A stretch of DNA of 64,000 nt, taken from NCBI GenBank assembly GCA_004009845.1, contig RMBW01000064.1, positions 62,001 to 126,000 on the forward strand, given 5' to 3'. Each line of letters opens with the position of its first letter. Within the stretch, counting starts at the first letter, position 1. Position numbers and translations under genes: made by a program. The notes under the pieces were generated by a model. The model did no database searches and was not told where the DNA came from. It worked only from the letters and a program-made list of their open reading frames with translations. The DNA is from Davidsoniella eucalypti (lineage: Eukaryota > Ascomycota > Sordariomycetes > Microascales > Ceratocystidaceae). Of the stretch, positions 49,472 through 60,111 are shown one piece after another.

Positions 49472-50929
49472 ATAGCGGATTCCAATACAACGACAGCCTT
49501 GCCCAGACTGGCTACACCTTCTCTCAGACTTCTTTCCCGCAGTCAATGCCACAACCATTCTCCGACTTCTCTGTTGCTACTTTCCTTGGCCCTCCCATCC
49601 TGGCCGACGATATTAACTTGTACCAGAACTATGAGTACGAGTACGAGACTAACATCTTCAACAAGAGACCCGCCTCTTGCGACCTTTCTCACATCAAGCC
49701 CCGCCCTTGCAAGTCTCCCAAGCTTGTTGGTGGCATGAACGCTCCTATTGACCTACATGTGTTCAAGACCGAACTGGATTACTGCCGGAATTCTTCAATC
49801 TTCCCTACTCTTCCACCATACATGCATGAATCCATTGAGCCTACTACTCCTCCTGCCACCTTCACTGGCGATATCTCTAGCCTTCAGCTTTACCCCGAAG
49901 CCTTCAGCAGCAACAACGGCAGCCCCCCTGACTCTCCTCTCAACGTCTTTTCGCCCCAGTCGGGTGACGAGATTGAGGACCAGCGCGCCTGCGGCTCAGC
50001 CTCTCCTGAACTACACTACACTTCCAACTCGGACATTGATAACGCAGATTGCTCTGAAGCCGAGAGCCCAATGTCTCCCCAGCGCAACAAGCTTGACAGC
50101 GACACTGCTCGCGACCACTCTCTCTACAAGGAGGCCATGCCTTCCCACGATGGCCTGTACCACTGCCCTTGGGAGGGTAACAACGACTGCAGCCACAAGC
50201 CCGAGAAGCTCAAGTGCAACTACGAGTAAGTGCCGCCTGGACATGGCAACAAAGTCTTCATCGATGGCTAACACCTTTTATAGCAAGTACGTCGACTCGC
50301 ACCTCCGTCCTTACCGCTGCAAGATGGCCTCTTGCGAGTCTACTCGCTTCTCTTCTACCGCCTGCCTGCTCAGACACGAGCGCGAGGCTCACCGCATGCA
50401 CGGCCACCGCGCCCTGCACTGCCGCTACGCCGGCTGCGAGCGTTCCATCGAAGGCAAGGGCTTTCCCCGTGCCTGGAACCTCCGCGACCACATGCGTCGG
50501 GTACACAACGACAACTCGTACCCATCCGAGGCCATCATGGAGACCCAGAAGGCCGCCACTGCTTCTTCATCCTCTTCCTCTTCCTCGTCCGCCGCTGCCA
50601 ACGCTAACAAGACCCGCCGTGCTCCCAAGGAGTCGGCTGCTCGTGTGCGCAAGCAGAGCAAGTCTGCCGCTGCCGCCGCCGCTGCCGCCGCCGCCGCCGC
50701 TGCTGCTGCTGCTGCCCGGGCTAAGGATGAGGAGTGGAGCATTGACTACTCGGAGCTTGAGGAGCTCGTCCGTGGCTTGAACAAGCGCGTCGATTCCAGA
50801 AACCCCGAGCAGATCAAGGCTGTTCAAAAGAAGCTGGAGAAGATGGCGTCGTCGGTGCAGATGAGCATGAGCATCACTTCTTCTATTAAGCCGGTTAACA
50901 GCCGCCGCACCTCGCAGTCTAGCGTGTGA
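49468..50929 (+). CDS. C2H2 zinc-finger regulator
   Basis: Exons 49468-50225 and 50284-50929 (GTAAGT donor, TTATAG acceptor) encode 467 aa. The frame has a stop at 49426, so ATG 49468 is the first possible start. The N-terminal 230 residues are Ser/Pro/Asp-rich. Zinc-finger-like units follow: YHCPWEGNNDCSHKPEKLKC with a later DKYVDSH, YRCKMASCESTRFSSTACLL with RHEREAH, and LHCRYAGCERSIEGKGFPRA with WNLRDHMRRVH. Next come poly-Ser, a basic stretch and about 18 consecutive Ala (GCC/GCT), then a helical C-terminus (SIDYSELEELVRGLNKRVD). The layout indicates a nuclear DNA-binding regulator. It is not BrlA, whose fingers differ. Targets unknown. Confidence 0.85.
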
Positions 50930-53416
50930 GCGTTCCGATACAGTCGCCTGGCTACCACGTAGTTAGCCTTTGGCCTGGCCCCCTTTTTGACCTTGTATGG
51001 CTCGCTCCATAGCAGCCTAACGAGGACCCTTTTATTCTCTTCTCTTGTTGTCTTTTATCTACATTCATTTTCTCTTCTTCTCTCGCTGCCTCCAACTCCG
51101 AGATAGTTGGACTCCAAAAGCCTGAAACTCGGTAGCAAGAGCCTTCCTTGTATGGAACGCCTGCTTACTTCAACGGTTCCTTTATGAAAGGATGGCATCC
51201 TTTTGTGACGCCTTTCCTACATCTTTCTGTTTTCCTTCTTGTTTTCTACATCATTGTCCCGTTTTTGCGATACACATGATCACACAAGATACAGAGAGAT
51301 TGGGACTTTCTTATCAGCTTCGTCAGCTCTCCTCATTAGTGGAAGAGCTTTCTTTGGCCTCCAACTCCACTCTCCTTTTCTTCCATTCTTTCCTCGTTCT
51401 CTGTTTTGTTTCTTGTATACTACCTTCTTCGTTATGTTATCTTCTTTCTTTCAAGCGGCCTGGAACGGCGCTGTATAAGAGAAGACTGACCACGAAGAGA
51501 AGGGCTGTGTATATACTAGTATTAGTTAAGTTGGTCCTGATTCCTTTTTAGAGGACATTATGGATATTTGCGACGGGATTTTGCTTGGAAGAGGAAGTTT
51601 TCTTTCTCTTTCTTTTTCTTTCTTTTTCTTTTGCATATTTTTTTTTCACACTTTCTTTTTTTATCTGTTACGATTATGACGTTTACGACATTTGCTTTCT
51701 TGGATGGATTTTGGGCTATTACTGTGTTTTTTATTCTTTTCTTTTTCTTGGTGAAGTGTTTTTTTGCTTTATAAAATTATGGGTGTCGATTTGCCGGTGA
51801 TGGAAACACAAAAAATTTGGTTGGAACTTGGATTGTCTTGTTTTTTTTTCTTTCTTTTTAATGTTTTTTTTTATTGGTTTTTGGTTATTTGGAATATTGT
51901 TGCGCTGTATGATCTTTGTTTTTTCTATTTCTCTTATTGATTTTTTCTTCTAGTACATATCATCTTGTTGAACTACTTCTTTTTTTTTTTCTTCATTTAT
52001 CTTAGTTTATTATCTTTTTTTATTAGCAAATTGCTCAGGCTTTGGTTATCAAGTATTTAAATTTCAGTATTCTGCAAAGTTTCAATTATAACTAGTTTTT
52101 ATTCTCTCTTCAAAAATCCCGAGTTTGTGTGTTCTGTTTGCCGTGTCTTGTTTTTAGTCAGGTGTCATTTGTTGAACAAGGTAATTGTCTTTATATTCCC
52201 TTTTTAATCCTTCTCTTTTTTTCTCGGGTTCCCGGTTGGAGAAACGGCGCAACGGACAACCATGTTCGGATAACCGTAGCCGCACTTCAAGGATTGGCTA
52301 CCGGTTCTCTGAATAAGACAGAGGGGCGGGATAACCTCGGAGTTGTACATATAATGACGTTTGATTTGGCGCCTTCGACGAAAACAAGCCGGACTCTTTG
52401 GTAGACCCGGAATCGCGTCGATATTTTTTTTCCGACAGAGGTGTCTCGGGAATAAAGTGTCAACTTTTTATGGTACTTTGTAAGACAAAGGAGAAATAAC
52501 TACGAGAATTGGCCCTTTTTTTTCTTTTTTTCTTCTCATTCTATATAAGCCTTGGCTTGGCTGGTCACGAGATGAAAAAGAGGAGGCTTCGGCGACATCG
52601 GCCGTAACCACCTCTGGGAATTTGGGAAGCTTGGATAAATAAGTACAGCAAAGACGACGGTGATATGATTTCTATGAGCGACTTTTAAGTGTTTCTGGCA
52701 CCATATCTGTAGTATTGCCCACGCTTTTCTGGTTGCTAAAGGGAAGGTGTAGGCGCCTTGGTTTCGGGGAATCAGGTCCGCGGGAGGCCTTTTTTTTTTA
52801 TGCGCTAATTCGGCCGTTATTCAGCACTGCATGAAAAAGAAAAGCCGACATCGAATGGCTGAAGCTGTCTTGAAGGAAGGTGCTCCGTACCTTTCAGGGC
52901 TTGAACAATTTTTAACTAAGGCATCGCATCTTGGCTGACCTGAAGCTTTAAAAAGGATTTTACAATGCTGAAGACACAAATGGCTCAAAAAGGTTATAAA
53001 ACATATTGTTCTTGGCTTTCAAAATTTACAAGTGATTCGTCTTGATTTCTTTTCCGTTCTCTTCCAATTAGAGGAATGTTTTCATTAGGCAGTTAATTAA
53101 TTATTGTTTTAGCTAGAATATCTACTAGCTAGTGATATATCACAGGCATCCCCTTGGCTGGCCATTGCAACATCAACAAAGATACCTTTCTTAGATATCT
53201 ACTTTTTAGTTGTTCAATAATAGCAGCGTGTGAGTCACGTGATATATATATATACGATTTTTTGGCCATTGTTAAAGATATGTCGTAAAGAAGAATCGAG
53301 GTAGGGACTTGCCGTGAAGTATGTTAAAGCGGGGCGTGGCGTGAGTACTAAGCATCATCTATCCGCGAAGCTATGAGTGAAGCATCCAACTTTGTCTGGT
53401 GCAGTGGTTGGTTGTG
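50930..53416. other. Gene-free A/T-rich interval
   Basis: No supported gene. The first kilobase is T-rich on the plus strand and fits a 3' UTR and downstream flank of the C2H2 gene. The frame at 52129-52404 has no motif. Confidence 0.45.
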
Positions 53417-53708
53417 ATTCCGGCCAGATCCACGAGGGTGGCGCTGCAGCACAAGTTAGAAGAGAAAAAAACGCAGCATACGATCAAGAAGACGACTAAA
53501 CAATGCCCGAAGTGCAACGTGCTGATCGAGAAGAACGAAGGATGGTAAGTTATTATTCCTATTTTCTCTCTTCGGTCTGTCTGCTCGAGGACATTGATAG
53601 CTAACTTGTTGTTTCCATGACAGTTCCCATATGCTACCCGTCTGGAAAACCACACCCCTCCACGGTGAAGCGGCAATCGCCCCTTCTGTATCATCCTATG
53701 AGCGGTAG
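53417..53708 (+). pseudogene. RBR/Ariadne-type IBR zinc-finger relic
   Basis: A reading with one intron (53545-53623; GTAAGT donor, GCTAAC branch, TGACAG acceptor) gives LEEKKTQHTIKKTTKQCPKC, then NVLIEKNEGCSHM. This is the signature end of an IBR or second-RING-like zinc module of RING-between-RING ubiquitin ligases (KxCPxC...IEKxxGCxHM). The expected continuation (TC plus further Cys) is missing. The text changes to LPVWKTTPLHGEAA and stops at 53706-53708. No upstream RING or other exon is visible. It is a short fragment whose intron still has good signals, so the duplication or decay may be fairly recent. Confidence 0.6.
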
Positions 53709-53924
53709 ATAACAAGAACAAAAGTAAAACATGCTTCATTGCCACGGTGTTACTGGCGGCACAATTTACTGGGTAGCACGTACCGTCTATGGGGTTGTGT
53801 ATTATAGATATAGTGAGGATATAGTGAGGGTCCGCCCTGTGGACACCCTGAAGCCGTAGTTGGCTGGGCCGCCCATTGCTTTCACTGGATGTTGACTAGA
53901 CAGAACATACGACAATTCTAAGCC

Positions 53925-54000
53925 CACTTCTTCTTCTTCCTTTTCTTCTCGTCCTTCCCTTCTTCTTCTCCTTCTCCTTTCCCTTCTTTTCCGTCTACCA
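53925..54000 (+). promoter_or_regulatory. CT-rich promoter block of the TPI gene
   Basis: Nearly uninterrupted pyrimidines (CTTCTTCTTCCTTTTCTTC and similar) lie 60-135 bp upstream of the TPI start. CT blocks of this kind are typical of strongly expressed fungal glycolytic and ribosomal-protein genes and usually lie just before the transcription start. Confidence 0.6.
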
Positions 54001-54058
54001 AGTCTCACGATACTCCCTTTTCCTCACCTTTCAAACCACTCCCTAAAAATCAGTCAAA

Positions 54059-55149
54059 ATGGCTCGCAAGTTCTTCGTCGGCGGCAACTTCAAGATGTAA
54101 GCAAAATCCAATGCTGGAATGTAGAGGGGAAAAAAACAAAACAGAACCCCTCACTCTTCGCCTACCACCCCGCGTCATCATAGGCCACAGACTACAGGTT
54201 ACTGGCTAAATGACTGCTTGACAGCCAAATATCTGTGACTTTTACAAGACGTTCCTGCAAACAGCATCTAAGCAGTATATTACTGCTGCTACCTCTTCGC
54301 TAGATGGAAAATAAAAACGCATAACATAGCAAGCCTTGATTCTAACGCCTTCGCACAGGAACGGCACTAAGTCGTCCATCAACGAGATTGTCAACAACCT
54401 CAACGGCGCCACTCTCGATCCCAACACCGGTATGTTTACTGCTGAAAATGATGCGTCTTCTTGTTTCTCTTCCGCCCGAAGCTAACAAAACTCTCCCCCG
54501 TTACGCAGAGGTCGTCATCGCCCCTCCCTTCCTGTTCCTGCAGTCTGTCCGCTCCGCTCTGCGCGCCGAGATCGAGGTTGCCGCCCAGAACGTCTACAAC
54601 AAGCCTAACGGCGCCTTCACCGGTGAGATCAGCGTTGCTCAGCTGAAGGACTCGAGCATCAACTGGGCCATTCTGGGCCACTCCGAGCGCCGCACCATCC
54701 TAGGCGAGACCGACGAGGTCGTTGCCACCAAGACCAAGTCTGCCGTTGACGGTGGTGTCTCCGTCATCTGGTGCTGCGGTGAGTCTCTGGAGGAGCGTGA
54801 GGCCGGTACCACCATTGCCGTCGTCTCCAAGCAGCTGGCTGCCCTGAAGGCTGCTATCTCCGGGGCTGACTGGGCCAAGATCGTCATTGCCTACGAGCCC
54901 ATCTGGGCTATCGGTACTGGCAAGGTCGCCACCACTGAGCAGGCTCAGGACGTCCACGCCGCTATCCGTGCTTGGCTCAAGGCTGAGGTCAGCGCGAAGG
55001 TCGCTGAGGAGACCCGTATCCTGTACGGTGGCTCCGTCTCCGAGAAGAACTGCACTGAGCTGGCCAAGCAGGCTGACATTGACGGTTTCCTGGTCGGTGG
55101 TGCTTCCCTGAAGCCCGCTTTCGTTGACATCATCAACGCTAACCTGTAA
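54059..55149 (+). CDS. tpiA: Triosephosphate isomerase
   Basis: Three exons (54059-54096, 54359-54429, 54509-55149) encode 249 aa, the normal family length. The enzyme interconverts dihydroxyacetone phosphate and glyceraldehyde 3-phosphate in cytosolic glycolysis. Catalytic residues are in place: the Lys of GGNFKMNG, the His of ILGHSERR, and the Glu of YEPIWAIGTGKVATTEQAQ, which also holds the flexible loop. The phosphate-binding YGGSVSEKN and GFLVGGASL motifs complete the barrel. Introns interrupt the Met codon right after the catalytic Lys and a Glu codon near residue 37. Codon use is strongly biased to C-ending codons, as expected of a highly expressed gene. Confidence 0.98.
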
Positions 55150-55508
55150 ATCTACTTTCGCATATTGACCCAAGTTCTGCCTTTATATCTAAATTAGCTC
55201 ATGAATCTTCGTCATAACGTCGAAATAATATCACAACAAGTTAAATTTTACAATAATGTTCCCATAACCTTGTGCCCTAATATCATGTATATGTATGTAG
55301 TACTGTACTTCCATTTTCTAAAGAGGATATCTACTAGTTCTATTTCATAGTAGCATGATACAAAAGTTGTTTTTCTAGTGGCGTGATATTCGTCATATTC
55401 ACTCAATCGAGTTAATTGGATTGATGTATATATGTTGTACAAGTTCTGCTCCCACCTTGCGCCAAAACTAACCTATCAAACAAACAAAAAGGTGGCATAT
55501 ATTTGCTT
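55150..55508. other. Convergent intergenic region, tpiA and mL43
   Basis: About 360 bp of A/T-rich sequence between two convergent genes. It should contain both 3' UTRs. No other feature is visible. Confidence 0.5.
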
Positions 55509-56107
55509 TTATACCGGTGCACCGTTTCCATGGTACGGCGACCAGACACCTCTGACACTGTCTGCAATACTAGTGACGGGCTTGTTGGTGCGCTTGTTCT
55601 TCTCGCCCGTAGCATCGCGCAGCGTCTGCGCCTTCTTCATGACCTGATCGGGCTGCAAGTTACGCACACAGATAGAGCGTTCCTTGCCGTTGGTGTAGTG
55701 GCCGATGATCACGGGGTGCTTGCCCGGCCGTGGAGAGATCTCGATTTCAATCTCGGGGTTTGTGGCGGCGAACTTTGAAAGTTGTGACTTGATGAAGCCG
55801 CTGGACGGGGAATATTATTGTTAGCGGCTTAGGGTTGGCCATGTCGGTATTGGGTATCTTTGGGCTTCTGTGGTAGAGGCGAAAAGGAAGACTCTGCTTT
55901 CTTCTCGTGGGGTCAATGGATATTGCTTACTTCATGCCGACGGAGCTACCAGCCCAGTCGCAGTAGTGGAAGCTGAGTCGCTTGCATTGAAGCACAAAGG
56001 CGCCAACACCGTTCTTGAGATGCTAAGTCAGTACTTAGTTGGTTTGTTATATATATTAGGCGACTGACCTGTCCCGTGGACACTGCTTTGAGTGCTCTTA
56101 TCGTCAT
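55509..56107 (-). CDS. mrpl51: Mitochondrial large-subunit ribosomal protein mL43 (MRPL51 family)
   Basis: Three exons (56107-56069, 56013-55931, 55800-55509) encode 137 aa, and all joins keep frame. The product reads MTIRALKAVSTGQNGVGAFV, then CKRLSFHYCDWAGSSVGM, NGFIKSQLSKFAATNPEIEI, SPRPGKHPVIIGHYTNGKER and ICVRNLQPDQVMKKAQTLRD. This is the L51/S25/CI-B8 thioredoxin-like domain found in mL43 of the mitochondrial ribosome. The basic N-terminus is compatible with mitochondrial import. The C-terminal VRGVWSPYHGN is typical of fungal members. It is divergent from the U1-70K gene and convergent with tpiA. Confidence 0.92.
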
Positions 56108-56845
56108 TATTGGAGGTTGTGGTGGGCTATATCATCCATCGAGTACAATAAAACAAGTCCATCATCATTCTATGCCTTTTTTGCTGTCCAACCATCACCA
56201 CCAGTAGTGCGCGGCTAATCTATGGAAGAACGTGGAATCTGCTATCCTAGCCGAGGGTTACCAACTCAATTCTAGGGTTGTCAAAAAGGTATCCACTTTT
56301 TCTTGGGTTCCATTCAGTTTCTCTTCTACAAGCGGACCTCCTTCTCTGCTTAGAAACGACAAGGCTTAGAGCTTTCCGCGCTGAAGGGTTTCAGGCACAG
56401 GCACAACAAGGCTCTTTTTTTTTTTTTTTCTTCCTCTTTTTCTTCTTGCTGCATCCACTTCACCTATCGTGACGTGAACCTGTTTTATATTTTTCGTCCA
56501 TAATCCGACTAACCCGCCCTAACAACAAAAAAAAGGCCTTTGCCTACACAAAACACAATATTGCACCACCATCGACTTGCCCTATAATACATCCTCGCTT
56601 TTCTTAGCACCCAACTTGCCGCTTCTCGAATTATTCCATCGATAGAACTTAGAGCTGTCCAGTCGCGTTGCGACGTCGATTTTGACCTGTGCGCCGTAAT
56701 TGCATCCTGCGCGTTTTCATTCAATCGACGACGACTTTAGCCTAGCCTACCTACTCAACGCCATCTCATCTACAAAAGAAAAACCTACTCATCTGCTACA
56801 TAATTGCCGAGCCGTTAATCGCGTCGTCGCTATACCATCGCAGAT
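56108..56845. promoter_or_regulatory. Divergent promoter region of mL43 and U1-70K
   Basis: The 738 bp between the two start codons must hold both promoters. A T-run (about 19 T) with C/T flanks lies near 56413-56450. From about 56720 to 56845 the sequence is C/A/T-rich leader for U1-70K. No named motif is assigned. Confidence 0.45.
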
Positions 56846-58544
56846 ATGACGGATAAACTCCCCCCGAATCTGCTGGTGCTGTTCGCGCCGCGTCCGCCAA
56901 CTCGCTACCTAAAGCCTGTCGACCATGCAGCCGATCAACGCAAGACTATGCCCATTTCCGGGCTCGTGCAGTTTCTCCCAGCGTTTCAAGAATACAAAGA
57001 GACCGATAAATATGAGCCAACGGAGAGTTGGTTGGAACGCAAGGATCGCCTGAAGAGAGAGCGCGAAGCTGCTGCTGTGGCCCTCAAGACTGCCAGTTGT
57101 ATGTGCTACCTGCCTCATTTGAGATGACTCGTCGTAACTTCTCGTTGCAACCAATACGCGATTATAATTTTTTGGGACATCCTTATAACTAACATTTCAC
57201 ATCCTTAAGTCACACCAAGCAACGACCCGAACATTCGCGGCGACGCTTTCAAGACTTTGATCGTTGCCCGCCTAAGCTACGATACAACAGAGCAGGATCT
57301 CGAGCAAGAATTTGGTCGCCATGGTGCTATCGAAAGAGTAAGTTTCATCCCAAACTACGTCATAGATAAATACTCCTACAAGGCCGAAAGCTAACAGGCC
57401 CTCATTGTAGATTCGCCTAATCAAGGATACCCACGCAGACGAAAAACCCGGAAAGAAGAAGAAGTCTCACCGTGGTTATGGCTTCGTCGTGTTCGAACAT
57501 GAACGTGACATGAGAGGTAACTATAGTCCCCCTTTCCATCTTCCCTCCGACTCCCAATCCTCGTCCATTTGAGCACGACCATACAGGAATGTATCTACCG
57601 ATCTAGACTTGTAACCTATTTCAACTTGCTCTCGGTCTATTCACGGGCCCAACTCTATGCCCGGTTGGATAGATGCAGACACATGTTTCTGCTTCACACC
57701 ATTATTATAGTCTCATGTAACGTATTCCTGGTAAGACAATCTGGTAACTAACTCTAGCGCCCGGCGCGCGTAACTTGGAATAGTTGCTCTGGAGGCTTGT
57801 GATGGTATTAGACTAAAGGGTCGCACTATCAAGGTTGACGTTGAGAGAGGCAGAACCGTAAAGGACTGGAAGCCTCGTAGATTGGGTGGTGGCCTGGGTG
57901 GTCGTAATTACACTCGTGCCGCCCCGTCCCGCCCTCAGGGTGCTGGTGGGTTCCGCGGAGGTTCCGGTGGTGGTTTCCGTGGTGGATTCGAAGGAGGCCG
58001 TTCCCGTGGCATCGGCGGCGGTGCTGGTGGTGCCGGTGCCGGTGGGGCTGGTGCTGGTGCTGGTGGTTTCCGTGGTGAGCGCAATGGTGGATTCCGTGGA
58101 GGATTCCGTGGTGAACGTAATGGATTTAGTGGCGGTGGCCGTGACCGTGGAGATAGAGGCGATCGCGGAGACCGTGGAGACCGTGGATTTGATTCTCGTA
58201 GCTCTGGCCGTTTCACGGAAGATAGAAACGGTGGTCGTGGCGATCGTGATCCCAGACGCTCAGGCAGCAATGCGGAGCCAGTACGTCCTCGTGAAAGCGG
58301 ATACCGCGGTGATAGAGGCGACAGGGAAGACAGAGGAGACCGCAATAGAGAGCGTGGCGACCGTGGTGATCGCGGCGATAGAGAGCGTGGAGATCGGGAT
58401 CGTGGAGACCGCGGTGATCGTGGTGACCGTGGTGATCGCGACAGAGGTGAGCGTGACTACGACCGCCCAAGAGACGAAGACCGAAAACGACGCTACGACG
58501 AAGGACACAGCTACGACGAACCGAGAAAGATTCGCCGGTATTAG
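56846..58544 (+). CDS. snp1: U1 snRNP 70-kDa protein
   Basis: Four exons (56846-57098, 57210-57337, 57411-57516, 57784-58544) encode 415 aa. The N-terminal U1-70K domain is clear (LPPNLLVLFAPRPPTRYLKP, then YEPTESWLERKDRLKRERE), and it wraps along the U1 core in known structures. An RRM follows, with RNP2 TLIVARL and RNP1 RGYGFVVFEHE, ending RTIKVDVERGRTVKDWKPRR. The C-terminal 200 residues are a Gly/Arg-rich tail with FRGG and many GDR/DRG triplets, then RKRRYDEGHSYDEPRKIRRY-like basic residues. The protein binds U1 snRNA stem-loop I and acts in 5' splice-site recognition. Intron 3 (57517-57783) is the longest and splits the RRM. Confidence 0.95.
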
Positions 58545-59439
58545 GTTTTCTTCCTGGTACCAAACAGGGCATACAAGGCATTATTTTTTGCATCTTTCTC
58601 TAGCTTCCTATCTCGATACCTCCCTTATTGGTCCTTGCCATAATGTGGACATTCATCGTTTTTGGTTTGTCGTCTAATGATTGCTTCCCGGTGTCTTAAC
58701 CCCCGAGCCATATGAGCTATGGCTCTTTTACAGCACACATATTTCTTTTTTCCTTTGTCTTCTTTCATTCGAGACCAATTTTTTTTTGAGGTAATGCTGT
58801 TTGCAGATCATAAGTAGGTTGTATTTCTACGTATACATTGGCCAGGTGGGTAGGTATTATGGGAAAAAATGGTTTAGTATTTTTTTTCTTTCTTTTTTAT
58901 ATTCCTTTTTCTCTCCTCCTTTTCTTGATTGAATTATCGTCGTTCTCGTTCTTCTTTTAACATTTCATCTATTTTGTTCTACTCTATTTTCCTATAACAT
59001 TTTCTTTGAATATTTCTCTCAATTTGGGTTAAACGCTACCAAATGCAAAATCAAAAAAGAAACACGATTTTTCCAGTTAGTAAAATGGTGGGTGATTTTT
59101 TAAGAGGTAGTAGTATCAATTTTTTCTTTCTTTATTTCTCTATTTATACTTATTTTTCTACAGTGATATTCAGCAATTCCTATACCAGTGTACAAATATG
59201 AAAGAGATGAAGTAAATCCCAGCAAAATCAGATCAAATCATATATGTATTGATTACCATCGATGTGAATTATAAGATAAGGACGGTGACATAATTAAGCT
59301 TACATAAAGTTGTAGTGCAAATCGCATCAAGGAAAGGAAAAGGCAAAATTGTGTAAAACGGAAATCAGAACGCTCAATTCTCCTTCAAGAGGTGCTAAAT
59401 ATCAAGATAACGCTCAAGACAAGTTAACATGGAAGCAGT
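58545..59439. other. 3' flank of U1-70K, no gene seen
   Basis: T-rich, then A/T-rich sequence without supported ORFs. It should contain the U1-70K 3' UTR and, at its right end, the 3' flank of the inverted ankyrin exon. Confidence 0.5.
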
Positions 59440-59661
59440 CTAGCCACTAGAACTTCTACGACTATCAGCTCCATTCTCGATCAAGAGCCTGGCAATGTCA
59501 AGATGAACTTCTTTGCAAGCTAAAATAAGAGCTGTATCACCAGATGAAGTCACATAGTTGATGTCAGCTCCATTCTCAATCAAGAGCCTGGCAATGTCAA
59601 GATGACCTTGTTCGCAAACTAAAATAAGAAGGAGGTGGTTATTATGTCCAATGTCTTCGGC
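59440..59661 (-). pseudogene. Inverted terminal exon of an ankyrin gene
   Basis: Read on the minus strand from a CTAATAG acceptor (59664-59662), 73 codons stay open to a TAG at 59442-59440. The text holds about two ankyrin units: LLLILVCEQGHLDIARLLIE, NGADINYVTSSGDTALILAC, KEVHLDIARLLIENGAD, then SRRSSSG and stop. The units are nearly identical to those of the plus-strand NLR gene 3 kb away. No further upstream exon is visible, so it is the detached 3' end of a related gene or an inverted partial duplicate. It shows how such an array may terminate, since the plus-strand gene runs off the window. Confidence 0.7.
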
Positions 59662-60111
59662 CTATTAGTTAGTTCTTAATCCCTTCTAAGTTGAGGTTGA
59701 AGTCCAATATCTCGACTTTGCTTTATTACGATTTGCAAATGTTTCTCTTGTTGATAATATTTACAGACAAGAGAAGTGTGGCACAATAACTTATAAGTTG
59801 CGCCACACTATAGCAACTAGAAGCTGATGATGTCATCGTAAATATTGTAATTGTGAAATTACTATTGTAAGCCAACGTTGTAGATTGGGCACAAAGCCCC
59901 GTTAGGCGCTGACTATAGAACCGGGCTGAATAGCCTGACCACCACAAAGCCTATACGCAAAATCCTAAAGTGTAGATTATTGTTGCTTATCTTGTCTTTT
60001 CTTCAATTCAGCATATATACATTCATCCAAGAACTAAGTTTCTGCCCTTCTGCTCATCTCATAAAGACCTCATAACTTCCAACTCTAGTTCGAAAGACGA
60101 CATTTCTCGCT
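59662..60111. promoter_or_regulatory. NLR gene promoter region
   Basis: This 450 bp separates the inverted ankyrin exon from the NLR start codon and should hold the NLR promoter and leader. The last 100 bp are C/T-rich. No specific site is assigned. Confidence 0.4.

Noticed and set aside
57886..58677. 263-codon frame overlapping the last U1-70K exon
   Set aside because: It is a shadow of the Gly/Arg repeat sequence (GTGGT...) read in another frame.
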